Below, piece by piece: positions 1-8,827 of a DNA stretch of 64,000 nucleotides (its first letter is position 1; the number at the start of each line of letters is the position of its first letter). The translations under genes were made by a program, and so were the position numbers. This DNA comes from Candidatus Heimdallarchaeota archaeon B3_Heim. GTDB lineage: Archaea > Asgardarchaeota > Heimdallarchaeia > Hodarchaeales > Hodarchaeaceae. The notes below the pieces were generated by a model that saw nothing but the letters and a program-made list of their open reading frames with translations, made no database searches and was not told where the DNA came from. The stretch is from positions 1 to 64,000 of the forward strand of contig NJBF01000002.1 of assembly GCA_003144275.1 (NCBI GenBank), read 5' to 3'.

Positions 1-2
1 TC

Positions 3-535
3 CTGCCCTGGGACACTTGGCTAAAGGGCTATTTTCAGGACCTGGTTGACCTTGGCCTGACCAGGCTCAGGTTACTCTCTTCGGCCCAAACCAGAATGGT
101 GTGGGAGCAGAGCATACGCCACGCCGGTACTCAAGACGGAATACTGAAACCGGGTGCGGCCGCCCGGTCTGCGGACGCAGCATGGAGCTTGCTTCACTCC
201 TGGGATATAAGCCACGATCAGTTGTTGTCCGGGGCCACGAGAGAGAGCGAGGATTTTGCCGCTTGGATGTCTGCCTTTAGGCGGCGCTGTAAACATGAGG
301 AGTGGATCGATGAGGCGGCGCTTCCAGATTTTCTGATGGAGCATGTTAAGCCCGGTGGTATCTTTCCATCTGAGACGATCATTCTGGCCGGTTTCGATGA
401 GATAACACCCCAACAGCAGCGGTTCCTGGAGGTGCTAACCGGTGCCGGCAGCGAAGTAAAGCGGCTGATGCCGGATGGCAGAGACTCAGTTGCGCTAAGG
501 GTTGCCCTGGCGGATACAGGTCAGGAGCTAAAAAA
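3..535 (+). CDS. Fragment of a bacterial-type DNA repair nuclease/helicase-like protein (5' and 3' incomplete)
   Basis: The frame is open from the window edge, so the ATG at 96 is internal and not a start. The translation resembles the middle of the gammaproteobacterial 'probable DNA repair protein' group (AddB/RexB-like, with a C-terminal PD-(D/E)XK nuclease); the recognisable stretch is IILAGFDEITPQQQRFLEVL around 375-430. Family assignment is from memory and only moderately sure. Base composition is clearly GC-rich, unlike everything after 540, and the protein similarity ends abruptly near 530. The frame happens to stay open into the archaeal gene behind it and gives a false fusion ending at 1319. 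Most likely this is contaminating or chimeric sequence. Confidence 0.5.
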
Positions 536-541
536 GCTCAC
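525..541. other. Probable chimeric junction (bacterial to archaeal sequence)
   Basis: The 15-base inverted repeat GAGCTAAAAAAGCTC (arms GAGCT/AGCTC) lies exactly where GC-rich bacterial coding sequence changes to AT-rich archaeal sequence. Joins at short inverted repeats are typical of multiple-displacement-amplification chimeras. The composition change and the repeat are seen directly; the cause is inferred. Confidence 0.6.
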
Positions 542-1319
542 TATCACAATTAATATCGATACTTATGAGTGGGAGCGAATCTTTTACCATGTGGAAAATC
601 TCTTAGATGTTTACTATGATTTCTCCCTGAAAAATGAACTAGTAGTCCCGTTAAAGGGGGTAAATACATTACCTGAGATTACTAGCTTTCTAGCTACCTT
701 CTCGTTGGAATATTACCCCAGTATCAGTGATATATCCGCAACATTTCAGCTACTCAATACGGAAATGTCTCAGGTTCTTAATATCCCCCCATTGGAGGTG
801 GTAGGGATTCCCCGCGATTTTTTATTGCATGTATTACCATTAGAAACTCTGCAATACCGAAATCGTTTTGTCTTAACAGTGTATTACCTTACCAATATCC
901 CTCCTCAAAACAAGCTTTATGTAACTCTCCACTTGGTTACCAGTCTTCAGATTGCATCTCTTACTCTTCTAGGTGCGACAATGACGACTACTAACGAGGA
1001 TATGAAAACTTTACACAAAGTGGGAATGATTTTGGATAAAAATTTCACTCAGGTTGGTCTTAAACTCCATATGGAGGAGGTTTCCGAAGAAATGGTCGGG
1101 GAAATTACCATCCAGATCGACTCTGTAACTCTATCAGTGGATTCCTCCAATTCTGGAAAAGTCTTATTTCGAGAAATAAAGTTGCCTCCTCATCCCATTC
1201 CCGAGGAAGTGATGTCAGTAGTGTTACTGTCGGTTCTTTTCGGTGTTCCACTATATATAGTGTACAAACACCAGGAAAAAGAGGCAAAAAAGCGCTTGCA
1301 TATTTTACGGGAGGGGTAG
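540..1319 (+). CDS. Membrane-anchored protein of unknown function, 5' end lost at the junction
   Basis: About 260 codons, open from the junction to TAG at 1317. The sequence is rich in alternating hydrophobic/polar residues, suggesting a beta-rich outer domain. It ends with one hydrophobic segment (roughly VMSVVLLSVLFGVPLYIVY) followed by a basic tail (KHQEKEAKKRLHILREG), the arrangement of a type I membrane protein with a short cytoplasmic end. I do not recognise a family. The true N-terminus, possibly with a signal peptide, is missing because the upstream DNA was replaced by bacterial sequence. The next gene begins within a few bases, so the two probably form an operon. Confidence 0.55.
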   Translation, partial: TITINIDTYEWERIFYHVENLLDVYYDFSLKNELVVPLKGVNTLPEITSFLATFSLEYYPSISDISATFQLLNTEMSQVLNIPPLEVVGIPRDFLLHVLPLETLQYRNRFVLTVYYLTNIPPQNKLYVTLHLVTSLQIASLTLLGATMTTTNEDMKTLHKVGMILDKNFTQVGLKLHMEEVSEEMVGEITIQIDSVTLSVDSSNSGKVLFREIKLPPHPIPEEVMSVVLLSVLFGVPLYIVYKHQEKEAKKRLHILREG

Positions 1320-1320
1320 A

Positions 1321-2019
1321 ATTATAGTATCGAAAAACGAAATAATTGAATGGTTAGTAGGATTTGATTGTTATTTCTTTGGCTATTTAGTTTTCGATAA
1401 TTTCTTCATTGCTTTCATATTAGCGATTATTAGCTCCTTTATGATAATGATGTATCTATCTGCACAGGAACGCACAACTTTCCAAAATAAGAAGCAGGGT
1501 ATAGATATTCCAGTCTATGAATCAGAAATGCTCCCTAATACAATATTACTAGATGACGACAAAGAGCTATATTCATTCACTGGCTTTTTATTTCTCTCTA
1601 CGATTGATGATGACATTTCGGTAGCTACCATACGCTTACAAAGCCAATTTGGTATCTTCCATATCTATAGTCAACTAGGAGCTACTTATCTTCTCTTTTA
1701 CAAATATCCGATCACTCAATCATGGCCAAATTTACCTGAAGTTAAGAAAAAATATATCCTTCAGCAGACCAGGCAACACATAGAGAATTTTGAAAGAGTT
1801 TTACATGAAATGATCCCTGGTATAAAGCATCGGTTTCTCACGATCGAAGAATTAAGAGAGGAACTTGCATTGGGACATAGTCATCAACAACTCCTTGATT
1901 TTCGTCCTTCCTCGGATCCTGCAATTACTCAAACAGCAGTAAAAGCTACTGATATCCCCTCTACTGATCACAAAGTTCAGCAACCACAAGAACTCACCCC
2001 TAAGCTTGTGGTAAAGTGA
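1321..2019 (+). CDS. Small membrane-anchored protein of unknown function, apparent ATT start
   Basis: The first ATG is at 1441, but the frame is open back to a stop at 1258. The codons just before 1441 encode a convincing membrane segment (about GYLVFDNFFIAFILAIISSF), so the protein should start earlier. There is no ATG, GTG or TTG in that stretch. A strong purine-rich Shine-Dalgarno (GGGAGGGG, 1309-1316) ends 4 bases before an ATT at 1321, with ATA at 1324 as the alternative. The resulting 232-residue protein has an N-terminal anchor, an alpha/beta cytoplasmic part and a polar low-complexity tail. It starts 1 base after the preceding stop and is likely co-expressed with it. No family recognised. 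Confidence 0.5.
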   Translation: MIVSKNEIIEWLVGFDCYFFGYLVFDNFFIAFILAIISSFMIMMYLSAQERTTFQNKKQGIDIPVYESEMLPNTILLDDDKELYSFTGFLFLSTIDDDISVATIRLQSQFGIFHIYSQLGATYLLFYKYPITQSWPNLPEVKKKYILQQTRQHIENFERVLHEMIPGIKHRFLTIEELREELALGHSHQQLLDFRPSSDPAITQTAVKATDIPSTDHKVQQPQELTPKLVVK

Positions 2020-2074
2020 AGTAAGATAATTAAAAGATTGATCGCCAAGGGAAAGAGGTGACACTGAGAGCAAT

Positions 2075-3352
2075 TTAAATTTGTCTTTGTAATTTCCGTT
2101 TCTGGATAATTTTGGGTTTGGGATGTAATTGTATGAGGCGATGTTTTTGTTGTAACAGAGCTGGTTCCCAGGTATAGGCTGGTTCTTTGGTCTTGGGAAA
2201 ACCATACTGATAATCTAAAAATCTGAATGTTGATGGTTCTAGTGCTTCAAATGTGCAAAAGTAAGGGGTCATATCTCTTCGTAGAGCGTGGATTTTTTGT
2301 TGCAGTTTTTCACTCATATGTTCATTATTCTCAATAATTACGTCTGCTGTCTCCCAGATGGCCCCATGAACAATATTTGTAATTTCTTTGGCGGTTAATC
2401 CCAACATTGATTGTATCAATGCCTGTCCGTCTTTTGAATAGAAGTCTAGCTCTACTCCCGCTTTATTCGTAATGCTTGTAATTAGCTGCAGTATCGTGGC
2501 TTCGTTTGGAGATGGAATGTATACTCGTCTATCAAATCGTCGCATCATTGCTCCCTCCAATCGGTCGGGTCGATTGGTCGTGGCAATCACTGTTACTTTA
2601 TTTGGACTGTCGTGTTTCTTATATTTATAGCCGTCTAATGCTGTTAATAACGCTTTCCGAACTCGTGTCATCGCCTCTGACTCTCCTCGAGTATTTCCTG
2701 CTATGGCATCAAACTCGTCAAAAAGCAAAATGCACCCCTCTGGTTCGGCATGGGCTTTATGAAACAACTGGTCAATATTTTTTTCACTTTCTCCAAACCA
2801 TTTACTGATAATCTTCCCTGGAGTTACGTCATAAAGAGGTAACCCAGTTTCTTTGGCTTCATCAGTTGCTAACAAAGACTTTCCGCAACCTGGAGGACCA
2901 AAAAATAGAATACTACGTGGAGGATTGTTACTGAGCATCCAGATATCCGATCGGTTCAATGGTAATTCGATTACGAGTTTTAATGTTTGTTTGGCCAGCT
3001 TTAATCCAATCGTTTCTCGTTGAAACTTCTTAGCTTCGTACTGTGTCCTCATAGAAGAAATCAAACTATCAATACTATTCTTAGAAGGTGCTTCCTGGTT
3101 AATTGTAATGTTTGAGCTCTTCTGATTTGGTTCAAGAGCGACTATTGTCTGTTCCAGTATTTTCAATTCTGTATCCCATAAATTATGGGTCAGAAAATCT
3201 GGATTTCCATTTAATTCTTTTTTGAAAAGTTTTTGGGACTGATTAAAATAATCCAGTGCTTCAATTGGGCTATTTTGTAGTAAGGAAGATTGACCTAGTA
3301 GATAATTCTTGTGTGCATCTAATAGGCCTCCTCGAATAAGGTCAGGTGCCAT
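2075..3352 (-). CDS. Vps4-like AAA ATPase with an MIT-like N-terminal helical region
   Basis: 425 residues. Residues about 10-50 form amphipathic helices with an MIT/TPR-like pattern (LLDAHKNYLLGQ..IEALDYFNQSQKLFKKEL). The single AAA module has Walker A GPPGCGKS (about 151-158), the pore-loop region ISKWFGESEKN, Walker B ILLFDEFDAI, RGESEA, the sensor-1 region VTVIATTNRPD and the arginine finger stretch MMRRFDRRVYIP. The order and wording match the meiotic clade (Vps4, katanin, spastin), which remodels ESCRT-III or other oligomers. The C-terminal tail is basic and not clearly the Vps4 C-terminal helix. It is divergently transcribed from a multi-pass membrane protein at 3468. An FtsH/p97-type role is less likely; a true ESCRT role is inference, because no ESCRT-III gene is visible in the window. 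Confidence 0.75.
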   Translation of the reverse strand: MAPDLIRGGLLDAHKNYLLGQSSLLQNSPIEALDYFNQSQKLFKKELNGNPDFLTHNLWDTELKILEQTIVALEPNQKSSNITINQEAPSKNSIDSLISSMRTQYEAKKFQRETIGLKLAKQTLKLVIELPLNRSDIWMLSNNPPRSILFFGPPGCGKSLLATDEAKETGLPLYDVTPGKIISKWFGESEKNIDQLFHKAHAEPEGCILLFDEFDAIAGNTRGESEAMTRVRKALLTALDGYKYKKHDSPNKVTVIATTNRPDRLEGAMMRRFDRRVYIPSPNEATILQLITSITNKAGVELDFYSKDGQALIQSMLGLTAKEITNIVHGAIWETADVIIENNEHMSEKLQQKIHALRRDMTPYFCTFEALEPSTFRFLDYQYGFPKTKEPAYTWEPALLQQKHRLIQLHPKPKIIQKRKLQRQI

Positions 3353-3467
3353 TTCAATATTTTATTAGAAATTCGCTTTATATATCTGAAAATTTTATAT
3401 TTTTCTTCGGTCTCCATTCTGAATATTTAAGTTTCAAACACTAATCAATTATTGAACTACTTTGGCC

Positions 3468-4343
3468 ATGATATTGGAACTTCTCATTGAAGAGATTAGT
3501 GGTGGTTTGGTGGGTTGGTATCTTTATCAATTTGATCTATCGACCCCATTCAAAGCAATTGGCTATATTCTTCTGAATTTCATCATTGTGAAAGGGATTC
3601 TAACTCTTTTTCCATTTCTCAACCCTCTAGTAGATTTTTTGACCTGGCCCTTTAAGTGTAATAACCTGTTTTCGCATATCCACGTAACTCGTGAATTGGA
3701 TGAGGAAATTAAGCAAGGAGCGAAACTCAATCCTGCAGCTGCTTCACAAGCCAATGAAGAGGAGCGACGAGTAGAGTATGGGGTCTATAATCGTTTTGAA
3801 CTGGATAAACGGGCGGTGGGGTCAAATTTCTATTTTTCAGGAACAACGGTAGAAGATACAAGTAAAATAGCGATGGCCTCATCGAAGCAGGCCCTATACT
3901 TTTTTTTGATCTATCTTGCAATCCTCCCATTTGTAGAATTACTTGGAATTCTGGGTTTTATTATTCACATGTACTCTTCACTGGTTCTTTTTCACGCATT
4001 ACTCCCTAGTGCCAATGAACAGATGATGATCTTTTATGAGATGATGCGCGGAGGTCATATTCCTCCATTGTGCATGTACTGGTTCTATGTGGTGTTTGTA
4101 GTCGTCTTCCTCGAATCAACTCTCCGATCAGGGGGAAATGCGTTGCTAGGATTGTTTTCTGCGATTTTATGGACGTATAGTTACTTTTTCTTTCTTATGT
4201 TTATCGTACGTTGGTTTAATAAACACCCGAAGCAATATTATCCTGTTTTACTTAAGATTCCCGATAGTAGCGCAAAACACAATGATTCAATAAAGGATCG
4301 TGGTGTAAAATCCTCTCTCTCTTCGGAAATGAACTATGAATAA
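3468..4343 (+). CDS. Multi-pass membrane protein of unknown function
   Basis: About 291 residues. ATG at 3468 is preferred; an in-frame TTG lies 6 bases upstream. An N-terminal hydrophobic pair (about FKAIGYILLNFIIVKGILTLF) is followed by a polar cytoplasmic-looking loop (residues about 65-135) and then four or five strongly hydrophobic helices. The C-terminus is short and charged. I see no catalytic signature. The gene faces away from the Vps4-like ATPase across about 115 bases, so the two may share a divergent promoter region; a functional partnership is only a guess. Confidence 0.6.
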   Translation: MILELLIEEISGGLVGWYLYQFDLSTPFKAIGYILLNFIIVKGILTLFPFLNPLVDFLTWPFKCNNLFSHIHVTRELDEEIKQGAKLNPAAASQANEEERRVEYGVYNRFELDKRAVGSNFYFSGTTVEDTSKIAMASSKQALYFFLIYLAILPFVELLGILGFIIHMYSSLVLFHALLPSANEQMMIFYEMMRGGHIPPLCMYWFYVVFVVVFLESTLRSGGNALLGLFSAILWTYSYFFFLMFIVRWFNKHPKQYYPVLLKIPDSSAKHNDSIKDRGVKSSLSSEMNYE

Positions 4344-4396
4344 GAAATCGTTGCCTATAAAATTAAAGAAATGAGGGAGCTGAGAATAAGCTCCTT

Positions 4397-5707
4397 CTAT
4401 TCATCTATATAATCCTTTAAATCTACTTTGGGAAATTCTGCTCTAGCAAAACTCTTACCTTTTGTTTTAAGGGGAGCAGTTAAGTCAAATCCAATCTTAT
4501 TGGTGATTTTTGTCCCAGGTTCTGCACTTGGATCTAAGCTGGATCCCGGTTCTTTACCAATATCGACTAAATCCCTCTCAGCTTGAAAACGAGTGGCCAT
4601 TGACCATTCTACCTCGAGAGGGTCATAAATATTAATATCTTTATCCACGACGAATACATGCTTGCAGCTTCGATGGCCTTGGAAGGCGGCCTGTATTGCT
4701 TTTTTACCGTCGTCCTCTTCTTTTTTGTCAATTTTAACAATTGCATGTAACCATGAAGAGCCACCAGGATTAACATTCACATCGATACACTTTACACCTG
4801 CTTCATTCACTGTTTTGAAAATTGTGGGTTCTCGGGGCATTCCCATTAAGACTTTATGTTCTAATGCTCCAGGGATCAATGCTTGCCATATAGGATTCTT
4901 CCTATGGGTAATTTTCCTCACTTCGAACACAGGTTCGTCTCGAATTATATCGTATGTTTCAGTTAAATCTATGAAAGGTCCTTCATCTGATCGATCCTTC
5001 ATAAATACCCGTCCTTCTAATACTACTTCGCACCCTGCAGGTATTCGAACATCGACTGATTTTGCTTTCACCACTTGAGTTGGAGCCAAGGCATTAGCAA
5101 TTTCTAATTCATTTATTCCAGTTTTTACTGAAGTCGCGGCCCCTACTAGAATATTAGGTGTGTTTCCTACGCAATAAACTGCATCCACTTCACCAGTCCT
5201 CTCTAAAAACTTATAAAAATCTCTACCCTTGATGATTCTCGTACTCATTCGATTTTTAGAAAATTGCATGGCCCGATGGAAATCTAAATTCTGTCCGTAT
5301 TCAGGATCTTTCGTTACCACGACTGCAGATGAAATATAACGGCCTCCATCTCGCTCATTGTGTTTTAAGATAGGTAATCTATCTAAATCCACTTGTTCCA
5401 TTACGAGTTCCTGACAAGGAGCACTTGTAACCTCCTCAGGAGCACTCCGATTATCAATGGCTTCTGTTAGTTTTGGTATGAGTTGATCGGTAGAGATACC
5501 AAAATAATTTGCTATACTGATCTTTGTACTGAAAATATTTCCTGCCACACGGAAATCAGAATAACCTTTTACGTTTTCAAATAGAATAGGTGTTGGTTCA
5601 GCTGTTTTCAAAACAGCAGCTGCCTCAATATCTATATCCACATCCTTTTTGATTTTAGTAATTGCGTTATTCTTTTCTAATTGTGTAATATATTCTCGAA
5701 AATCCAT
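4397..5707 (-). CDS. UbiD-family decarboxylase, probable anhydromevalonate phosphate decarboxylase
   Basis: 436 residues, UbiD-type throughout: MDFREYITQLEKN start, the central RAMQFSKNRMSTRI prenyl-FMN/metal region, GAATSVKTGINELEIANAL, and the acidic ExxxxE-type stretch DEGPFIDLTETYD. UbiD enzymes are non-oxidative decarboxylases that need prenylated FMN made by UbiX. In the archaeal mevalonate pathway the UbiD homologue decarboxylates trans-anhydromevalonate 5-phosphate to isopentenyl phosphate. Mevalonate kinase lies 35 bases upstream in the same direction, which favours this substrate over aromatic acids. The partner aconitase-X dehydratase and UbiX are not in the window. Confidence 0.8.
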   Translation of the reverse strand: MDFREYITQLEKNNAITKIKKDVDIDIEAAAVLKTAEPTPILFENVKGYSDFRVAGNIFSTKISIANYFGISTDQLIPKLTEAIDNRSAPEEVTSAPCQELVMEQVDLDRLPILKHNERDGGRYISSAVVVTKDPEYGQNLDFHRAMQFSKNRMSTRIIKGRDFYKFLERTGEVDAVYCVGNTPNILVGAATSVKTGINELEIANALAPTQVVKAKSVDVRIPAGCEVVLEGRVFMKDRSDEGPFIDLTETYDIIRDEPVFEVRKITHRKNPIWQALIPGALEHKVLMGMPREPTIFKTVNEAGVKCIDVNVNPGGSSWLHAIVKIDKKEEDDGKKAIQAAFQGHRSCKHVFVVDKDINIYDPLEVEWSMATRFQAERDLVDIGKEPGSSLDPSAEPGTKITNKIGFDLTAPLKTKGKSFARAEFPKVDLKDYIDE

Positions 5708-5742
5708 TTTGATTTACACCTGTATTATTATTTTGACTAAAT

Positions 5743-6681
5743 TTAAACTCCTATTTTTGTTTTCCAAGCTGCATAACCTGCGGTCTTCAATGCATTGTAA
5801 ACTTTATCCTGAAGCTCTGCTCCTGGAGTTAACATATTTATATTTCCCCCACGTCCTGTACCTGTAACTTTCGCACCCAACGCACCCGCATCTCTAGCTA
5901 TTTTTACCATCTTATCTAACTTTTCATTAGAAACAGTTATTTTTTGTAACAATTCATGATTTTTATTCATGAGCTTGCCTACTTGCTCTAAATTCATCAA
6001 TTCGAGTGCATGACGGCCATCTTTAGCTACTGATTTATACTCTTTCACTATTTCTGCAAACCATTTGGGATTTTCTTCTTTCTTTTCACGTACGTCAGCG
6101 ACTACTACACTTGTATTGGCTGTCATCCCTGAACTTGCTATTACCATATCGACAGGTTTAGAAAGTTTAATGGTTTCCATTGTGTTCGGCCCTCCGTGTA
6201 AATTTTTCACGAAATAGACCAAACCACCAAATGTTGACGCTGTATTATCAATACCACTTGGAGTTCCATGATATCCTTTTTCACCTTCATAAGCAGCTTC
6301 GTTGATTTGAGTATCATTCCATCCCATCTGGTAAGTGTCATTTACGGCTCTCGCTAACGCCACACAACTAGCCGCGGAAGCTCCTACACCACTGGCGCAA
6401 GTTAATTTTCCACCTAAAGTGATTTTCAACTTCTCTTTCTCAAGATCTACGCCCATAAAGGTCAGGACATTGTTTATTGAAATTTTTTGCTCGTCAAATT
6501 TCTTTTTTTTATACCCAGGCACTTCTGGCCGGTTATCAATTAGCTCATATCCCTTCCCCGCTTCAATTTCTACGGTTGCTTCTGTAGAGTCGCCAATTGC
6601 AGAAGCCATTGCAGGTAAACCATAAACGACAAAATGCTCGCCGAATAGTATTGTTTTACCAAAACCTGAACCCGTTCCCAT
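5743..6681 (-). CDS. mvk: Mevalonate kinase
   Basis: 312 residues, GHMP kinase superfamily. It shows the N-terminal GKTILFGEHFVVYG motif, the nucleotide-binding glycine/serine loop ASGVGASAASCVALARA (about 115-131), HGTPSGIDNTASTFGG with the catalytic aspartate, and the C-terminal VTGTGRGGNINML loop. It phosphorylates mevalonate to mevalonate 5-phosphate, the entry to archaeal isoprenoid lipids. It sits first in a two-gene unit with the UbiD decarboxylase. The length is normal and ATG is a clear start. Confidence 0.9.
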   Translation of the reverse strand: MGTGSGFGKTILFGEHFVVYGLPAMASAIGDSTEATVEIEAGKGYELIDNRPEVPGYKKKKFDEQKISINNVLTFMGVDLEKEKLKITLGGKLTCASGVGASAASCVALARAVNDTYQMGWNDTQINEAAYEGEKGYHGTPSGIDNTASTFGGLVYFVKNLHGGPNTMETIKLSKPVDMVIASSGMTANTSVVVADVREKKEENPKWFAEIVKEYKSVAKDGRHALELMNLEQVGKLMNKNHELLQKITVSNEKLDKMVKIARDAGALGAKVTGTGRGGNINMLTPGAELQDKVYNALKTAGYAAWKTKIGV

Positions 6682-6814
6682 TTTTATTTTTCACCTAAAT
6701 CCTCTATTAGTCATTTTTCCTTGTTATTGCCGAAATAAATCTATCTTTTTCGATATTTTCAGATAAAAATTTTTCCTCACTTGCCTTTTTTTGTCTAGCT
6801 AACTGAGAAAAGTT

Positions 6815-6825
6815 GATATAAAAAT
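6815..6825 (+). promoter_or_regulatory. TATA-like element upstream of pgk
   Basis: GATATAAAAAT lies about 20-28 bases before the pgk ATG at 6844, in the divergent spacer from mevalonate kinase. A GGAG Shine-Dalgarno (6833-6836) follows. Archaeal TATA boxes sit about 25 bases before transcription start, so the leader would be very short. Assigned by eye only. Confidence 0.3.
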
Positions 6826-6843
6826 TTATTTCGGAGTACAATT

Positions 6844-8064
6844 ATGAGAACTTTGCTAGATTTCGCTTTAAATGATAAAGTGTGCTTAACTCGTGTAGAT
6901 TTTAACTGTCCGCTTAACGATGATAAAAAAATTCTTGATTATACCCGAATTAAAGCCCATGCTGAAACTGTTAAGGCCATATCTGACAATTTGGGAAAAT
7001 CAGTTATAATTGCTCATCAAGGACGACCAGGAAGTTCTGATTTTACCAGTTTGGCACAACACTCAGAAAAACTACAATTGGTCCTATCAGAAAAATATAA
7101 AGTGGATTTTATTGGACAAACTCACGGAGTTGAGGTTGAACAGAGAATTTCTCAAATGAATTCGGGGAATATACTCGTTCTTGAAAATGTGCGACAAGTA
7201 GAGGGAGAAACCAAGAATAAAACTTCTCAGGAACATGCAAATAATGTTTATATCAAAAGTTTAGCAAAAGTAGGGGATATCTTCATTAATGATGCTTTTT
7301 CAGCTACTCATCGCTCTCATATGAGTTTAGTTGGATTCACTGGTATCTTGCCTTCTGCTGCAGGGCTCATCATGGAAAGGGAAGTCTCAAATCTCCAACG
7401 TGTGGTAGATAATCCTCAAAAGCCATGTGTATTCATATTAGGTGGAGTAAAACCTGAAGACTCATTTAAAGTCGCTGATTATGTCCTAAGAAATGACATT
7501 GCCGATGCGGTCTTAACAGGAGGAGTAATATCTGAAATTTTATTAATTGCCATGGGAAAATCATTAGGTATTCCATCCATGGATTTCTTAAAGAAAAAGA
7601 ATTTACTACAGTTCGTCGATCCAGCAAAAAAGTTGCTATCAGAATTTACAGATAAAATTGAGATTCAACAAGATTTTGCCGTAGATGAAAACGGTCGAAC
7701 GAATTACACTATGAAAGATCTTCCCCTTAAGGCTTCAATTCTTGATATTGGTGAAAAAACAATTCAACTTTATACCGAGATTATTCAAAATTCCTCAACC
7801 TGTGTTTTTAATGGTCCCATGGGTAAATTTGAAGATCCAGAATTCGCAAAAGGCACCCTAGAAGTGTTCAAAGCTATGAGTAAATCGCAAGGTTTTTCTC
7901 TTGCGGGCGGTGGACACAGCATTTCAATTTTGGAAAAAAATAAGCTTAAACTTTCATACATGAGCACCGCTGGTGGTGCTATGATCCGTTTTCTGATGGG
8001 AAAGACACTTCCTGCCATTGATGCTCTTTACACAAATGCACAACAGTTTTCAGTTGAGGATTAG
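6844..8064 (+). CDS. pgk: Phosphoglycerate kinase
   Basis: 406 residues. It shows the substrate-binding RVDFNCPL near the start, AHQGRPG, the NDAFSATHRSHMS stretch, the hinge and nucleotide motifs (FILGGVKPEDSFKVADY, FNGPMGKFEDPEFAKGT) and the C-terminal GGGHSISIL plus STAGGAMIRFLMGK. This is the ATP-forming/consuming step between 1,3-bisphosphoglycerate and 3-phosphoglycerate in glycolysis/gluconeogenesis. The length fits archaeal PGKs. GGAG 8 bases before ATG supports the start. The gene stands alone between the mevalonate genes and an unknown coiled-coil protein. Confidence 0.95.
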   Translation: MRTLLDFALNDKVCLTRVDFNCPLNDDKKILDYTRIKAHAETVKAISDNLGKSVIIAHQGRPGSSDFTSLAQHSEKLQLVLSEKYKVDFIGQTHGVEVEQRISQMNSGNILVLENVRQVEGETKNKTSQEHANNVYIKSLAKVGDIFINDAFSATHRSHMSLVGFTGILPSAAGLIMEREVSNLQRVVDNPQKPCVFILGGVKPEDSFKVADYVLRNDIADAVLTGGVISEILLIAMGKSLGIPSMDFLKKKNLLQFVDPAKKLLSEFTDKIEIQQDFAVDENGRTNYTMKDLPLKASILDIGEKTIQLYTEIIQNSSTCVFNGPMGKFEDPEFAKGTLEVFKAMSKSQGFSLAGGGHSISILEKNKLKLSYMSTAGGAMIRFLMGKTLPAIDALYTNAQQFSVED

Positions 8065-8274
8065 ATTTTTAGATTATTAACACATCGTACTTTATCTTCT
8101 ATAATTGTTAAAAGATGAATAATTCCTTTTTCACTCTTTGTTTTTTAGGTGCTAAAAGAAAAAGGAAGAGTTACAGATTCTGTGACTAAAATTAACGAAT
8201 ATTCTTCATATCGGAAAAGATAAAAAAAGAGAATTGAATTATTATACTAAATTCAGAAAAATGTTGAGTTGATC

Positions 8275-8796
8275 ATGGTTAAGTCTGAAGAAGTAAAACA
8301 AATTCAAAGCGATTTGGATCTTGTGACTAAAACGGCTAAAGTTTTAGCTACTAAGTTAGAAAAAATATCTCAGAGATTAGACGAAATGATGACTTCTTTG
8401 CAGACGACAGGAGGAGTTACAGGCTCAGCTGTTCAAAAATCTGTTTCTAAAGCAGCACCTAAAGTGCAAAAATCCGTTAAAGCGGCTCCAGCTCCACGAC
8501 CTGAACCTCAGAGGCCAAAAAAGACAATAGCATTTGATAGTACAGGCAGCAAAGCTGGTAGATACCTAGATGCGTTTTTAACACAGCTTCAGGAGCTTAA
8601 AAGAGGAAGAGAAATATGTGATGCGTTATCTCAACTACGAGATCAAGTCATGCAATCTGCAGAAGTTGGATTTCATCCAGCATTCCACGAAATGGGAAGG
8701 GAGGCAAATCGGTTAAAAAACATGGGTGTAATATCAGAGGAAGAGAGAGAAGTTATTATTGAAAAAGTCTATGATTGGAAAGAACGCATTGGATGA
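8275..8796 (+). CDS. Coiled-coil/linker protein of unknown function
   Basis: 173 residues from ATG 8275 (an in-frame TTG lies 6 bases before). Residues 1-50 are heptad-like helix (VKQIQSDLDLVTKTAKVLA..), residues about 55-95 a flexible Ala/Pro/Lys linker (KAAPAPRPEPQRPKK), and the C-terminal third a second helical domain with a charged end (EEEREVIIEKVYDWKERIG). No family recognised. The stop lies 31 bases from the convergent zinc-ribbon gene at 8828. The layout suggests a structural or adaptor protein; that is inference. Confidence 0.6.
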   Translation: MVKSEEVKQIQSDLDLVTKTAKVLATKLEKISQRLDEMMTSLQTTGGVTGSAVQKSVSKAAPKVQKSVKAAPAPRPEPQRPKKTIAFDSTGSKAGRYLDAFLTQLQELKRGREICDALSQLRDQVMQSAEVGFHPAFHEMGREANRLKNMGVISEEEREVIIEKVYDWKERIG

Positions 8797-8827
8797 CCAT
8801 CATTTCAAAATATGTAGATTCGATTGT

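Noticed and set aside
96..1319. One 407-residue protein
   Set aside because: Its first 145 codons are GC-rich and bacterial, the rest AT-rich and of another type; the frame is open only by chance over the suspected join.
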